Assembly (NCBI GenBank): GCA_028343855.1 | Contig: JAOLZN010000002.1 | Coordinates: forward strand, 1-64,000 | Direction: 5' to 3' | Length of the DNA stretch: 64,000 nt | Source of the DNA: Candidatus Nitrosopumilus sp. | GTDB taxonomy: Archaea > Thermoproteota > Nitrososphaeria > Nitrososphaerales > Nitrosopumilaceae | Part shown: one piece after another, positions 31,775 to 41,145 of the stretch | Position numbering within the stretch: the stretch's first letter is position 1 | How the letters are laid out: every line of letters begins with the position of its first letter | Notes under the pieces: model-generated | Seen by the model: only the letters and a program-made list of their open reading frames with translations | What the model was told of the DNA's origin: nothing | Database searches by the model: none | Program-made: the position numbers and the translations under genes

Positions 31775-32626
31775 TTATTTTTCAACAGATTTTACCATCT
31801 TTGAGAGTTTTTTGTATGATTCATCTAGGTCTGTATGTTTTGATAATCTCTCTTGACAATTTTTAATATATTCAATTACTTCTTCTGTTTTTGATTCTTG
31901 CACTGATGTAAGTAACCTTCCTATGTCTTTCCATAATTCTTCTGCAACTCTTCTAATCTCTGGATTCGCAATAATTGTTTCAATTAACTCTGGTGTTTCT
32001 GTCATTATGCTTTCTGCTAATGTTTTTTGCACTCTGAATGTTGTACCCGACATTTTTTCTGTTAGTAGCATTTTTTCATCTTTGGAAATTATGTTTGCAA
32101 ATACTAAATTCATTAAATGAGTTAATCCTAAAATAACTGCAATTTTTTTATCATGTTCAATTGCATCAATTGTGACAAAATTTGCTCCATCAAATAATGC
32201 TTTTGCAACTGTTAATTCTTTTTTTGCATCTTTGATTGGAACTGAAATTATATTTTGACCTTTTATTGTTTTTATTCCTGGACCAAACATTGGATGAATA
32301 CAAATTGGATTTATTTTATCTGGCATTTTTGATAATGATGAAACTACTTTGGATTTTTCTGATGATATTTCAATTAGATATGTTCCTCTTTTCATTTCTT
32401 TTGCAATTAGTCTAATTATCTCAGGTGTTCTTCTTGTTGGTGTACATAAAACTACGTAATCTGCTTTCAAAATTGCACCTACCAGTGATTCTGATACTAA
32501 GATATTTTTTCCAAAACTCTTAATTTCAGTATCATATCCTGTTACTTCGTAATCTGAGCCTGCAAAATATTTTGTAAACCATTGGCCCATTTGGCCTCCT
32601 GCTCCGATAACTGTTAATTTTTTCAC
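31775..32626 (-). CDS. tyrA: Prephenate/arogenate dehydrogenase TyrA
   Basis: TyrA oxidatively decarboxylates prephenate (or arogenate) in tyrosine synthesis. The N-terminal Rossmann motif is VIGAGGQMGQWF (residues 5-16). Cofactor and substrate motifs include CTPTRRTPEII, the family HPMFGPG motif (IHPMFGPGIK) with the catalytic His, and the later GLTHLMNLVFANI. At 283 residues it has the bare dehydrogenase length, with no ACT domain. Its start overlaps the stop of the upstream chorismate mutase-aminotransferase by 1 nt. Gene order aroC, CM-aminotransferase, tyrA follows the order of the pathway. Confidence 0.92.
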   Translation of the reverse strand: MKKLTVIGAGGQMGQWFTKYFAGSDYEVTGYDTEIKSFGKNILVSESLVGAILKADYVVLCTPTRRTPEIIRLIAKEMKRGTYLIEISSEKSKVVSSLSKMPDKINPICIHPMFGPGIKTIKGQNIISVPIKDAKKELTVAKALFDGANFVTIDAIEHDKKIAVILGLTHLMNLVFANIISKDEKMLLTEKMSGTTFRVQKTLAESIMTETPELIETIIANPEIRRVAEELWKDIGRLLTSVQESKTEEVIEYIKNCQERLSKHTDLDESYKKLSKMVKSVEK

Positions 32627-33993
32627 TATATTTCACTCATTATGTTGCCTAGTATATGCATTCCTTCCATTAGTGTTTTATCATCTTGACATGCAGATAT
32701 TCTAATGAAATTTTTATAATTTCCAAATCCTTCACCTGGTGCTACTGCGATGCCTTTTTCTAGCGAATTATTGGCAAATTCTGTTCCATCAAAGTCTTTT
32801 TGATTAACTTTTGCAAAAATATACATTGCTCCATCCGGAATAATGAATTCTAATCCCATTTCTTTTGCCTTTTGTGATAACATATCTAGTCTGTTTTGCA
32901 TTATTTCGGAATTATTTGATGTATCTGCTTCCAATGCATTCATTGCAACAAATTGAATTGGATCTGAAACATTTGTTAAACAAAGTGCCTCTAATTTTGC
33001 CATTTTTTCTATAATTTGTTTTGATGTGATTGCATAACCTACTCTAAACCCTGTCATAGCATGTGATTTTGAAAATGATTGTGTTACAATACTTTTTTCA
33101 TAATTATAACTTAGGATGCTTTTCCAATTTGTTTTTGCATATTGTGAATAAATTTCATCACTTAACACGTAAAGATTATTTTCTTTTGCTACTTCAATAA
33201 TTTCATCTTGTAACTTCTCTGGTAATATTTTACCTGTTGGATTATTTGGATAATTAAGAACAATCATTTTTGTATTTGAATTGATAGTGTTTCTAATTTG
33301 TTCTATTGATGGTTCCCACTTTGTTTCTAATGTGGTGCTAATTGTTCTTACTTTAATCCCTGCATTTAGTGCACAATCTTTGTATGCTGGCCATGCTGGT
33401 TCAATAACAACCATTTCATCTCCTGGATTTAGTAATGTGCTAATTGCTGCAAAAATTGAAAATCTTGCACCTGGACTAACTAAGATATTTTCATTTGTAA
33501 CTTCTACGTTAAATTTTTTTGAAACATATTTTGCAAGTCTCTCTCTAAAAATGGGTCTTCCTTTAGCTTGACCATACTTCATAAATCCTTTATCAAAAAC
33601 TTCTGAAAGAGATTTTTTAACAATATCTGGTGGTAAAAAATCTGGTTCACCAACTTCCATATGTATTATTTTTTTACCTTCTTCTTCCATTGATTTTGCT
33701 TTTAAGAATACTGAGAGGTGTGTTTGTTTATTTTCTGATTGTACCTTTATTGATTCATTTAATAAAAAATTTAAAAATTTTGATGCTAATGTTTCATCTA
33801 ATCCTATTTCTTTAGAAACTCCTATGATTTTATTTCGTAAATTATCTTCCCGTTCTTCATCCGAAACACCTTTTCCAATGTTTTTCTTTACTTCCCCAAT
33901 TTCTTTTGCAATATCTGTCCTAGTTTTGAGTAGGTTGATCATTTCCAATGTAACTTTGTCCATTTTATTCCTAAGATCGTTAATGTCTGACAT
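32626..33993 (-). CDS. Chorismate mutase-aminotransferase fusion
   Basis: A fusion of an AroQ-type chorismate mutase (residues about 1-85; LRNKMDKVTLEMINLLKTRTDIAKEIGEVK) and a class I PLP aminotransferase (about 90-455). The aminotransferase has the PLP lysine in SQSFSKSHAMTGFRVGYA, the YPNNPTG loop, and the invariant Arg of FIRISACQD. The start is the ATG at 33993, 5 bp after the aroC stop. A reading from 34035 would extend into aroC. Chorismate to prephenate and transamination to arogenate in one chain is the obvious idea (inference). The order aroC, this gene, tyrA supports it. Confidence 0.92.
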   Translation of the reverse strand: MSDINDLRNKMDKVTLEMINLLKTRTDIAKEIGEVKKNIGKGVSDEEREDNLRNKIIGVSKEIGLDETLASKFLNFLLNESIKVQSENKQTHLSVFLKAKSMEEEGKKIIHMEVGEPDFLPPDIVKKSLSEVFDKGFMKYGQAKGRPIFRERLAKYVSKKFNVEVTNENILVSPGARFSIFAAISTLLNPGDEMVVIEPAWPAYKDCALNAGIKVRTISTTLETKWEPSIEQIRNTINSNTKMIVLNYPNNPTGKILPEKLQDEIIEVAKENNLYVLSDEIYSQYAKTNWKSILSYNYEKSIVTQSFSKSHAMTGFRVGYAITSKQIIEKMAKLEALCLTNVSDPIQFVAMNALEADTSNNSEIMQNRLDMLSQKAKEMGLEFIIPDGAMYIFAKVNQKDFDGTEFANNSLEKGIAVAPGEGFGNYKNFIRISACQDDKTLMEGMHILGNIMSEI

Positions 33994-33997
33994 TTTT

Positions 33998-35092
33998 TTA
34001 TAAACTGGGTTTGATTGCACCTGTGATAAGTGCATGATCTGCTATGGTTAGCGCCACTAGTGAATCTACTACTGGTGCTGCTCTTGGCACTACGCATGGA
34101 TCGTGTCTTCCTTTCACCTGAAGTATTGAATCTTTTTTATTTTTAATATCCACCGTACTTTGTTTTTGGGCAATTGATGATGCTGGTTTAAATGCAATTC
34201 TCATTGTAATTGGCATTCCATTTGAAATTCCTCCTAGTATTCCTCCTGAGTTATTTGTTTTTGTTATTATTTTTCCTTTTTTCATTGTGTACAAATCATT
34301 GTTTTCTGAACCAAATAATTCTGAACCTTGAAATCCTGAACCAAATTCAATTCCTTTTACTGATGGAATTGAAAAAATTGCTTTACTCAAATCTGATTCT
34401 AATGAACTAAAAATTGGTTCTCCTAGTCCAACTGGCACGTTAGTTGTAATTGATTCAATTATTCCTCCTAGTGAATCCCCTTTCTTTCTGGCATCTAGAA
34501 TTGAATCTCTCATTTTTTTTGCTGTTTTTTCCTCTGGACATCTTACTTCATTTTTATAAATTAATTTTGACATTTTCTCGTTGAATTCTTTATCCATTCT
34601 TATTTTTCCAATTTGTGACGTGAATGAATTTATTTTAATTCCTAATGTCACTTTAAGTAATTTTCTGGCAATAGCACCTCCCATTACATGTGTTGCTGTT
34701 AATCTTCCTGAAAATCTTCCTCCTCCTCGATGATCGTTGAATTGATTATATTTCATCATTGCAGGATAATCTGAATGCCCTGGTCTTAATTTTGTTTTTA
34801 AATTTTCATAATCTTTTGATTTTTGATCAGCATTCCAAATTAACATAGTAATTGGTGCACCAGTTGTAAATCCTCTAAAAACACCTGATACTATTTCTAC
34901 AATGTCTCCTTCTTTTCTCTGTGTTGATATCAAATTCTGACCTGGTTTTCTTAGATCTAACATCTCTTGGATTTCTTTTTCATCTATTTCTAATCCTGCG
35001 GGACAGCCATCTAAAACTGCTCCAATTGCTCTTCCATGACTTTCACCAAAACTTGTTAGTACAAGTCGTTGGCCAATAGAACTTCCAGGCAC
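33998..35092 (-). CDS. aroC: Chorismate synthase
   Basis: AroC converts EPSP to chorismate with reduced FMN and is the last step of the shikimate pathway. Signatures are SFGESHGRAIGAVLDGCPAG at the N-terminus, RPGHSDYPA with the family His, GGGRFSGRLTATHVMGGAIA, and the C-terminal GRHDPCVVPRAAPVVD. At 364 residues it is normal in length. It is the first gene of the operon, read towards the fusion gene and tyrA. The divergent PNPOx-like gene starts 56 bp away. Confidence 0.97.
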   Translation of the reverse strand: MPGSSIGQRLVLTSFGESHGRAIGAVLDGCPAGLEIDEKEIQEMLDLRKPGQNLISTQRKEGDIVEIVSGVFRGFTTGAPITMLIWNADQKSKDYENLKTKLRPGHSDYPAMMKYNQFNDHRGGGRFSGRLTATHVMGGAIARKLLKVTLGIKINSFTSQIGKIRMDKEFNEKMSKLIYKNEVRCPEEKTAKKMRDSILDARKKGDSLGGIIESITTNVPVGLGEPIFSSLESDLSKAIFSIPSVKGIEFGSGFQGSELFGSENNDLYTMKKGKIITKTNNSGGILGGISNGMPITMRIAFKPASSIAQKQSTVDIKNKKDSILQVKGRHDPCVVPRAAPVVDSLVALTIADHALITGAIKPSL

Positions 35093-35148
35093 ATATTATC
35101 TTACAAAGTGATGTTTATAATTCCTCGTGGTTTTTTAAACAAATAACC

Positions 35149-35595
35149 TTGTCACCTATTACTCCTAAAATTAAGGCATTTTTGGATATCCAAAAACTAG
35201 GTTTTGTTGCAACTGTTTCTTCTACTGGAAAACCAAACATTTCTCCAAAAGGAACAATTATTGCATGGTCTAAAAATTCTCTTGCATTTGCAAACATCCG
35301 TTCCCCCGACACTATGACTAATTTACAAAATAATCCTTTTGTGGAAATTAATGTGATTGATCCGTTATCTCGAAAAGGCTATTTGTTTATGGGTACAGGT
35401 AAAATAATTAAAGACACTACTGTTTATGATGACATACTCAGACACTATCGTAATAATGGTATTGAAAGCTCAATTAACTCCATTGTTTTAGTTGATGTTT
35501 CATCTGTCTCTGAAGTTACTTCTCCACTTTATGATTTGGGTAAGAGTGAGGATGAAATAAAATTAAAATGGAAAAATTATTTTAATACTTTATAA
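35149..35595 (+). CDS. Pyridoxamine 5'-phosphate oxidase-like FMN-binding protein
   Basis: A 148-residue split-barrel protein of the PNPOx-like superfamily. The N-terminal KLGFVATVSSTGKPNISPKGTIIAW is the classic strand pair, followed by ANIRSPDTMTNLQNNPFVEINVID and RKGYLFMGTGKII. Members bind FMN or F420; no specific F420 motif is visible, and activity is open. The start is TTG at 35149. It converges with the coiled-coil gene (2-bp gap). With the F420 genes cofG/cofH elsewhere in the window, an F420-dependent role is possible but unproven. Confidence 0.8.
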   Translation: MSPITPKIKAFLDIQKLGFVATVSSTGKPNISPKGTIIAWSKNSLAFANIRSPDTMTNLQNNPFVEINVIDPLSRKGYLFMGTGKIIKDTTVYDDILRHYRNNGIESSINSIVLVDVSSVSEVTSPLYDLGKSEDEIKLKWKNYFNTL

Positions 35596-35597
35596 TT

Positions 35598-36365
35598 TCA
35601 ACTTTCATTTGTGTTTGATTTAATATTCATTAATTCTTGCCGTGTTTTTTTATGTGCTTCTCTCTCTTCTTCTAGGAGTCCTTGAATTTGTTCTAATTCT
35701 TTTTGTGTTATATTTAATTTTGATTTTAATGAACCTACAACTACACTTGCAGCTTCAATTACTCCTGCATTTGCTTTTTCATTAGGCGTATTGCCTTTAA
35801 TCTCTTTTTTTTCTTTTGGAGTTAATATGCTTGTATCTTGAAATTGATCTTTTTTATCTAATTCTTCTTTTGCGTTGTATAGTCTAGAATTTGCTTCATC
35901 TAGTTCTTTTCCTACTTCTATTTGCTGTTTTCTTATTCCATGTAATGTAGTTTGACCTTTTGTAATCTCATTTTTTATTCCCTCTTGGTCTTTAATCATT
36001 TTGTCTAATTCTTCTTTAATTTTTTTAAATTCTTTTTCGGTTTTATTAAATTCATTAATTGATTTTGTATCTTTGATTTGCTGTGCGTTCTTGATCTTCT
36101 CTCTAATTTCTCTGTATTCTCTTTGAACTGTGTCTAATTCCATCTTTTTTTGATTAAATTCTTTTTTTACTAACATGAGATTGCTGACAGTAGTATCATA
36201 TTCTTCTTTTACAGTTTGAATTTTTTCTGAAATTTTTGTAATTTCGGTTTGCTTTGTTCTAAATTCGTTTTGAAGTTGTTCTACTTCTGTTTCTAATTCT
36301 TCTTTTAGTATTGATTCGTCATTTTCCTTTATTTCAATTTCTTTCTTTTTCCCAAAAAACCCCAT
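35598..36365 (-). CDS. Long coiled-coil protein
   Basis: A 255-residue protein that is almost entirely coiled coil (about residues 20-185 and 210-250), rich in Glu, Lys and Gln. A short break (DTSILTPKEKKEIKGNTPNEKANAG, about 175-200) separates the two. The N-terminal MGFFGKKKEI is a cytoplasmic-type start; there is no TM or signal segment. The gap of 37 bp to the two-TM protein upstream suggests an operon with lysS further upstream. Structural or scaffold function is inferred. Confidence 0.75.
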   Translation of the reverse strand: MGFFGKKKEIEIKENDESILKEELETEVEQLQNEFRTKQTEITKISEKIQTVKEEYDTTVSNLMLVKKEFNQKKMELDTVQREYREIREKIKNAQQIKDTKSINEFNKTEKEFKKIKEELDKMIKDQEGIKNEITKGQTTLHGIRKQQIEVGKELDEANSRLYNAKEELDKKDQFQDTSILTPKEKKEIKGNTPNEKANAGVIEAASVVVGSLKSKLNITQKELEQIQGLLEEEREAHKKTRQELMNIKSNTNES

Positions 36366-36402
36366 ATTTTTTCACACATTTCTCCAAAAGATGAACCTTT
36401 CT

Positions 36403-36603
36403 TTAACCACGTTTTACTCTATTTCTGACAAATTTTAGATAAAATCCAATACTTCCAATAATTATTCCTCCCACCCATACTATTACACTCAAACTTTTTG
36501 GAACAATTGCTTCTTGGGGCCCAATAATTAGCATCAATGCACCTAAAATTATTAATGCAAATCCTCCACTATTCCTACTTTTATTATGTTCTCCGTGTAC
36601 CAT
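36403..36603 (-). CDS. Small two-TM protein (66 aa)
   Basis: A 66-residue protein with two hydrophobic segments (about residues 13-28 and 36-56), an N-terminal polar HGEHNKSRNS stretch and a basic C-terminal end (KFVRNRVKRG). Topology would be a hairpin with both ends in the cytoplasm. It lies 2 bp downstream of lysS and 37 bp upstream of the coiled-coil gene. No family recognised. Confidence 0.65.
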   Translation of the reverse strand: MVHGEHNKSRNSGGFALIILGALMLIIGPQEAIVPKSLSVIVWVGGIIIGSIGFYLKFVRNRVKRG

Positions 36604-36605
36604 TG

Positions 36606-38198
36606 CTAAACATACTCGGTTAATGTTTTGGCAACTTGTTTTCTTCCAATATCTGTGATAAATGGACCTATCTTTGGTCCTCTTGAAGTACCCAAAATTA
36701 TTTGATATAGTATTTTAAAGAAATCTTTTGGTTGCACATCGTTTCCTTTAGCAATTTGATATATTGTATTTTGAATATCTTCTGGATCTTCTTCTTTTTC
36801 TAATTCTGTTATAAGTAATGATATTGCTTTTTTAGCGGTAGCATCTAATTCCAATTCTATTTTTTCTTGTTCATCAAACTCATCTGAATAATTCCCTGCA
36901 ATTTCTATTAGTTTTTCCACTTCTTTCAAACCTCCTTCTTTTATGACTCCATAATCAATCAGTTTTTTCATCACTCTTTCATTTCTATTTTCTTTGAAAA
37001 TTTTTGTTAATTCAATTAATAATCTGTAATTTACATGAATGCTAGATTGTTTTGGAGGACTAAGTAAATTCACATATTCATAAAGTCCTTTTAATTTTGT
37101 TAGTTTTGCTTGATTATCTACTTTGATTCTTCCAAAGTAAGTATCTTCAAGTTCATTGTATTCGTTCATTAAACCTGGTATGTCATCAAATCCTAATTCT
37201 CTAGCTCCTGTAATTCTCTTATACAATAATAATAGTATTGATTTTGAATTTCCAAATTCTAACCATTTTTGTGCTGTAATTACATTTCCTAATGATTTTG
37301 AAATTTTCTTTCCCCCTTTATCTAAAAACATTTCATATTTTACGTGATGTGGGTGTGGGAATTGTAAAATCTCATCTGCTACCCAATCATTTACTTTAAC
37401 AGAATCCATGATGTCCTTTCCATATGCTTCAAATCTGATATCAAATGCTGACCATCTTGCAGCAAATTCCACTTTCCAGGCTAATTTTCCTAAATCTTTT
37501 GTAATATCTGCTTCACCTTCATAACCACAACCTTTGATCATTTTTGAGCCAATTTCTGTATCGTGACATTTGTATTTGACAATTTTTTTATCTGAAATGT
37601 ATTCTGTAGCTTCTGCTGTGTAGAGTCGATTGCATTTTTTACAAACTGGAAAATATGGTAAATATTTTTGATATTTTTCTTGTCCTACTAATTCTGAAAT
37701 TTTATCTCCAATTTTTGTACTGTTTTCTAATATTGTATGTATTTGATTTTTTAGAAGTCCTTGATTGTACGTATCTTTTGCTCTTCTAAATTCATATTTT
37801 ATCCCAACTTTGTCTAATCCGTCTAAAAGAATACTGCTCATATGCATTCCATATGAATCGTGAGTTCCATAAGGATCTGGAATTAATGAAACTGGTTTTC
37901 CTATATGTTCCTCTAAACCAAATTTTTCCATTCCTTCTGGAATTTTTCTTAATCCATCTAGGTCATCTGAATATGCAATTAGTTGTGATTTGTATCCTAA
38001 ATTTTCTAATGCTAACTTTACTCCATATGCTCTAACTGCATCTCCTAAACTTCCTATGTGTGGAATTCCTGATGCTCCTAATCCACTTTCCACATTTATT
38101 ACATCTAAACTTCTACCGAGTTTTTTTTCCCGTTCAAGTAATTCTGATGCTAGTTTATCTATCCATGTTCCTTTTCCAATAATTTTCTCTTCAGACAT
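36606..38198 (-). CDS. lysS: Lysyl-tRNA synthetase, class I
   Basis: The class I LysRS found in most archaea and a few bacteria, unrelated to the class II enzyme. The ATP-binding motif is PHIGSLGD (residues about 46-53), and the second motif is KISKS (about 303-307), replacing KMSKS. A zinc site CKKCNRLY-CHD...GCGYEGEAD is visible near residues 188-230. Length 530 is normal. The gene is in a row with elp3 and the two-TM gene. Confidence 0.96.
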   Translation of the reverse strand: MSEEKIIGKGTWIDKLASELLEREKKLGRSLDVINVESGLGASGIPHIGSLGDAVRAYGVKLALENLGYKSQLIAYSDDLDGLRKIPEGMEKFGLEEHIGKPVSLIPDPYGTHDSYGMHMSSILLDGLDKVGIKYEFRRAKDTYNQGLLKNQIHTILENSTKIGDKISELVGQEKYQKYLPYFPVCKKCNRLYTAEATEYISDKKIVKYKCHDTEIGSKMIKGCGYEGEADITKDLGKLAWKVEFAARWSAFDIRFEAYGKDIMDSVKVNDWVADEILQFPHPHHVKYEMFLDKGGKKISKSLGNVITAQKWLEFGNSKSILLLLYKRITGARELGFDDIPGLMNEYNELEDTYFGRIKVDNQAKLTKLKGLYEYVNLLSPPKQSSIHVNYRLLIELTKIFKENRNERVMKKLIDYGVIKEGGLKEVEKLIEIAGNYSDEFDEQEKIELELDATAKKAISLLITELEKEEDPEDIQNTIYQIAKGNDVQPKDFFKILYQIILGTSRGPKIGPFITDIGRKQVAKTLTEYV

Positions 38199-38207
38199 AT
38201 CTTTTCC

Positions 38208-39794
38208 TTAATTCAATATTTTGGACATATATGGCCCATATAACGAATACCCTAATTTTTGATAATATTCCCTTGTACCTACTGCACTAATTACTAGAAT
38301 CTTTTTTGCATCAAATTCTTCTCTTGATATTTTTTCAGCCTCTTTCATCAAATTCTTTCCTAATCCTGAATGTTGAATCTCATCTGTTTCTTTTTCCCCT
38401 AATTTCAAAGATTTTCCATATACGTGAATTTCTCTAACTATGCATGTGTCTTCATTAATCTCGTCTCTATGTGCTTCACTACTTGGTTTTCTTAATCTCA
38501 AAAATCCATAAATTGATTCATTTTTGTCCTCATATGACAAGAAAATTTCTTTTCCTCCTGAAGAGTCATAGTCTATTCTGTTTAGTTTAATGTCAACATT
38601 GTTTATTTTTCTCTCTGTTAATCCTGCTTCTCTACATCTGATGCATTTGCATGATAATCCTTGTTTTGCAAGATTTTGATGTACAATTTGTCTTAGATTC
38701 CCTGATTTTGGTCCTGCTATGATTTCTTTTGGTGATATTTCTCTTTGTACTCGCATTATTCTAACCCATTTTGGAACACTCTTTTTTGCTTCTGTTAATA
38801 CATTGATCATATCCTCATCTGAATATGGTGTGTATTTTCCTTCCTTGTACTCTTCATACAGTGGTGTGTTTTCAATAACTAGTGATGGATAAATTTTCAA
38901 CATATCTGGACGTAATTGTGAATCTGAAAATAATTTTTTAAAATCTGCAATGTCTCCTTCTGGTGTCATGGTAGGTAATCCTGGCATCATATGTGCAACA
39001 ATTTTGTATCCTGCATCCTTTGAAATTTGAAATGATTCTATTACATCATTGTAATCATGACCTCTGTTGATAATTTTGTAAACTCTTTCTTGTAATGATT
39101 GAACTCCTATTTCCACTCTTGTAATTCCATAACTTAACATTAAATCTACATGTTCCTTTTTACAATAATCTGGTTTTGTTTCAATTGTAAATCCTACATT
39201 CCTTATTTCTGCATGCTCATTGTTTGATTTAGCTTCTTCCAAGTTTTTTGAATCTGTTCCATTTTGTGCATCGTAACATGATTTTATGAAATCTTTTTGA
39301 TAATCTTTTGGCATAAATAGAAAAGTTCCTCCTACAATCACAATTTCCATTTTTGATGGATCGTGTCCAAACGCAATTAATTTTTCAATTTTTGATTTAA
39401 TTTGTAATTTGGGGTCAAATTCATTTTCCATTGCATTTAATGATGATGGTTCTTTTCCTGTATAGCTATTAGGAGAATTGAACTCAATTCCACCTGGACA
39501 ATATGTACATCTTCCATGCGGACATGCATATGGTTTTGGCATTAATGCTACCACTGATACTCCTGATGCTGTTTTTGCTGGTTTTCTTATTAGGACTTTT
39601 TTTAATTTATCAAAATCAGAATCATTTACCGTTGATAATATTTCGTAATTTTTTGGAATTCGTTCTAATGAATATTTAGTACAAATTTTTATAATTTCTT
39701 CTTTAACTTGTTTTTTAGTTGGTTCGTTTATTGTTAAAAGATTTTTTGTAATTTCAGTACATGCTTTGGATAATGCTGGATCTAATTTGTTCAT
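38208..39794 (-). CDS. elp3: tRNA uridine C5 carboxymethyl-type synthase Elp3
   Basis: Elp3 joins a radical SAM domain to a GNAT domain and makes the cm5-type side chain of tRNA wobble uridine. The radical SAM cysteines are Cys91-x4-Cys96-x2-Cys99 (CPHGRCTYCPGG). The HAEIRNVGFTIETKPD motif, VEIGVQS and the MPGLPTMTPEGD segment follow. A zinc site CKCIRCREAG is near residue 395, and the C-terminal acetyltransferase domain has GLGKNLMKEAEKIS. In eukaryotes Elp3 works in the Elongator complex, but archaeal Elp3 acts alone. The gene lies 9 bp upstream of lysS. Confidence 0.96.
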   Translation of the reverse strand: MNKLDPALSKACTEITKNLLTINEPTKKQVKEEIIKICTKYSLERIPKNYEILSTVNDSDFDKLKKVLIRKPAKTASGVSVVALMPKPYACPHGRCTYCPGGIEFNSPNSYTGKEPSSLNAMENEFDPKLQIKSKIEKLIAFGHDPSKMEIVIVGGTFLFMPKDYQKDFIKSCYDAQNGTDSKNLEEAKSNNEHAEIRNVGFTIETKPDYCKKEHVDLMLSYGITRVEIGVQSLQERVYKIINRGHDYNDVIESFQISKDAGYKIVAHMMPGLPTMTPEGDIADFKKLFSDSQLRPDMLKIYPSLVIENTPLYEEYKEGKYTPYSDEDMINVLTEAKKSVPKWVRIMRVQREISPKEIIAGPKSGNLRQIVHQNLAKQGLSCKCIRCREAGLTERKINNVDIKLNRIDYDSSGGKEIFLSYEDKNESIYGFLRLRKPSSEAHRDEINEDTCIVREIHVYGKSLKLGEKETDEIQHSGLGKNLMKEAEKISREEFDAKKILVISAVGTREYYQKLGYSLYGPYMSKILN

Positions 39795-39823
39795 GTCTTC
39801 TCTATGTTTTTCACTGTTAAAAT

Positions 39824-41071
39824 TTATTCTGATTTTTGTTCTACTGTTTTATTTGATTCGTTATTGTCATTTTTTTGCTCTTTTCTATATTCCATTTTCA
39901 ACCAAATTGGTGTGATGATTGTTGTTACTGCTACCATGATTACTATTGTTGAATATACTTCTGATGTGAGAATTCCTGCTGTAACACCTACTCCTGCAAC
40001 GATTAATCCTACTTCTCCTCTTGAAATCATACCAATACCTACTCTCATTCCTTGTGCCTTACTCTTCAAAAAGAACATTGCAGGTAATCCACAACCGCCC
40101 AATTTTGTTACAACTGCAATTATGATAACCACTGCACTTATCATTAAAATCTCAAAATTAACTGCTCTCAAGTCTACTTGTGCTCCAATGATTGCAAAGA
40201 ACAATGGTGCAAAAATTAATCCTATTTTTCCAATATAGTTTTCAATTTTCTCAAATACTTTTGTGGTTGACAATGCCATTCCCACAGCAAACGCCCCTAC
40301 TATCGGCGATAGTCCAATTGATCCTGCAAGTGCTGCTGCACCAAAGAACGACGCTGTCGCAATACCTTCTACACTGCCTTTTGCTTTCCATAATCTTGGT
40401 GTAATTATTTTTGGTATTACTACTACTGCAACTACTAACATTATGACAAAGAATCCTAATACTTTCAAAATTGTAATTGTGACTTCTGTAATGTCTATGT
40501 TATCTACTCCGCCATCTGATCCTGCAATTGACGATACCACTGATAATACTGCAATTGCTAAAATATCGTCTACTACTGCGGCACCTATGATTAATCTGGC
40601 TTCGGGTGTTTTGATTTTTCCAAATTCACTTAACACTTGAATTGAAATTGCAATACTTGTAGCTGTAAGTGCTGTTGCAATTAACATTGATTGCAATGCA
40701 TCAAATCCAAACATTTGGAAAACTGCTAATCCTGCAAAAAATGGAACAACTACTCCCAATGTTCCTACTGTAAACGACGCTTTCCCCCCTCTGAGGAATT
40801 CTTTTGGTGTCATTTCCAATCCTGCCATAAACAGAATTACGATTGCTCCCATTTCTCCTAGTATTCTTATTTCATCATTTATCTGAAGTAATTGTTTTCC
40901 GTCAATTACAAAAAACGCCCCTAATGCAAATGGACCAACAATCATTCCTGCTAATAATTCCCCTAATACAATTGGAAGTTTTAATCTGAGGAACAGCTCT
41001 GCCATTAATTTAGCTGCAAATAGAAGTATTCCAACTCCAATTATGGTCTCTATGAAATGGGCATCACTCAT
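39824..41071 (-). CDS. CPA2-family cation/proton antiporter (Kef/NapA type)
   Basis: A 415-residue polytopic membrane protein with about twelve hydrophobic segments. The Asp-Asp pair of the CPA2 ion-binding site is visible in GAAVVDDILAIAVLS. The N-terminal LPIVLGELLAGMIVGPFALG and the ALTATSIAISIQVLSE segment (unwound TM4) are typical. There is no C-terminal TrkA-N or TrkA-C domain, and the tail is short and acidic-polar. Its likely role is Na+ or K+/H+ exchange and pH homeostasis. It lies 29 bp from elp3 on the same strand. Confidence 0.92.
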   Translation of the reverse strand: MSDAHFIETIIGVGILLFAAKLMAELFLRLKLPIVLGELLAGMIVGPFALGAFFVIDGKQLLQINDEIRILGEMGAIVILFMAGLEMTPKEFLRGGKASFTVGTLGVVVPFFAGLAVFQMFGFDALQSMLIATALTATSIAISIQVLSEFGKIKTPEARLIIGAAVVDDILAIAVLSVVSSIAGSDGGVDNIDITEVTITILKVLGFFVIMLVVAVVVIPKIITPRLWKAKGSVEGIATASFFGAAALAGSIGLSPIVGAFAVGMALSTTKVFEKIENYIGKIGLIFAPLFFAIIGAQVDLRAVNFEILMISAVVIIIAVVTKLGGCGLPAMFFLKSKAQGMRVGIGMISRGEVGLIVAGVGVTAGILTSEVYSTIVIMVAVTTIITPIWLKMEYRKEQKNDNNESNKTVEQKSE

Positions 41072-41145
41072 TACTATCTAGTAAAATGAAAGAAATCTGT
41101 AATATAAGATGATACCAAGGTAAAAATTATTTTATTGCTGTAAAA

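Noticed and set aside
40263..40640. 125-residue plus-strand frame inside the antiporter gene
   Set aside because: It is antisense to well-conserved TM segments of the antiporter and has biased residues (Pro, Thr, Ile) expected of a complement frame.
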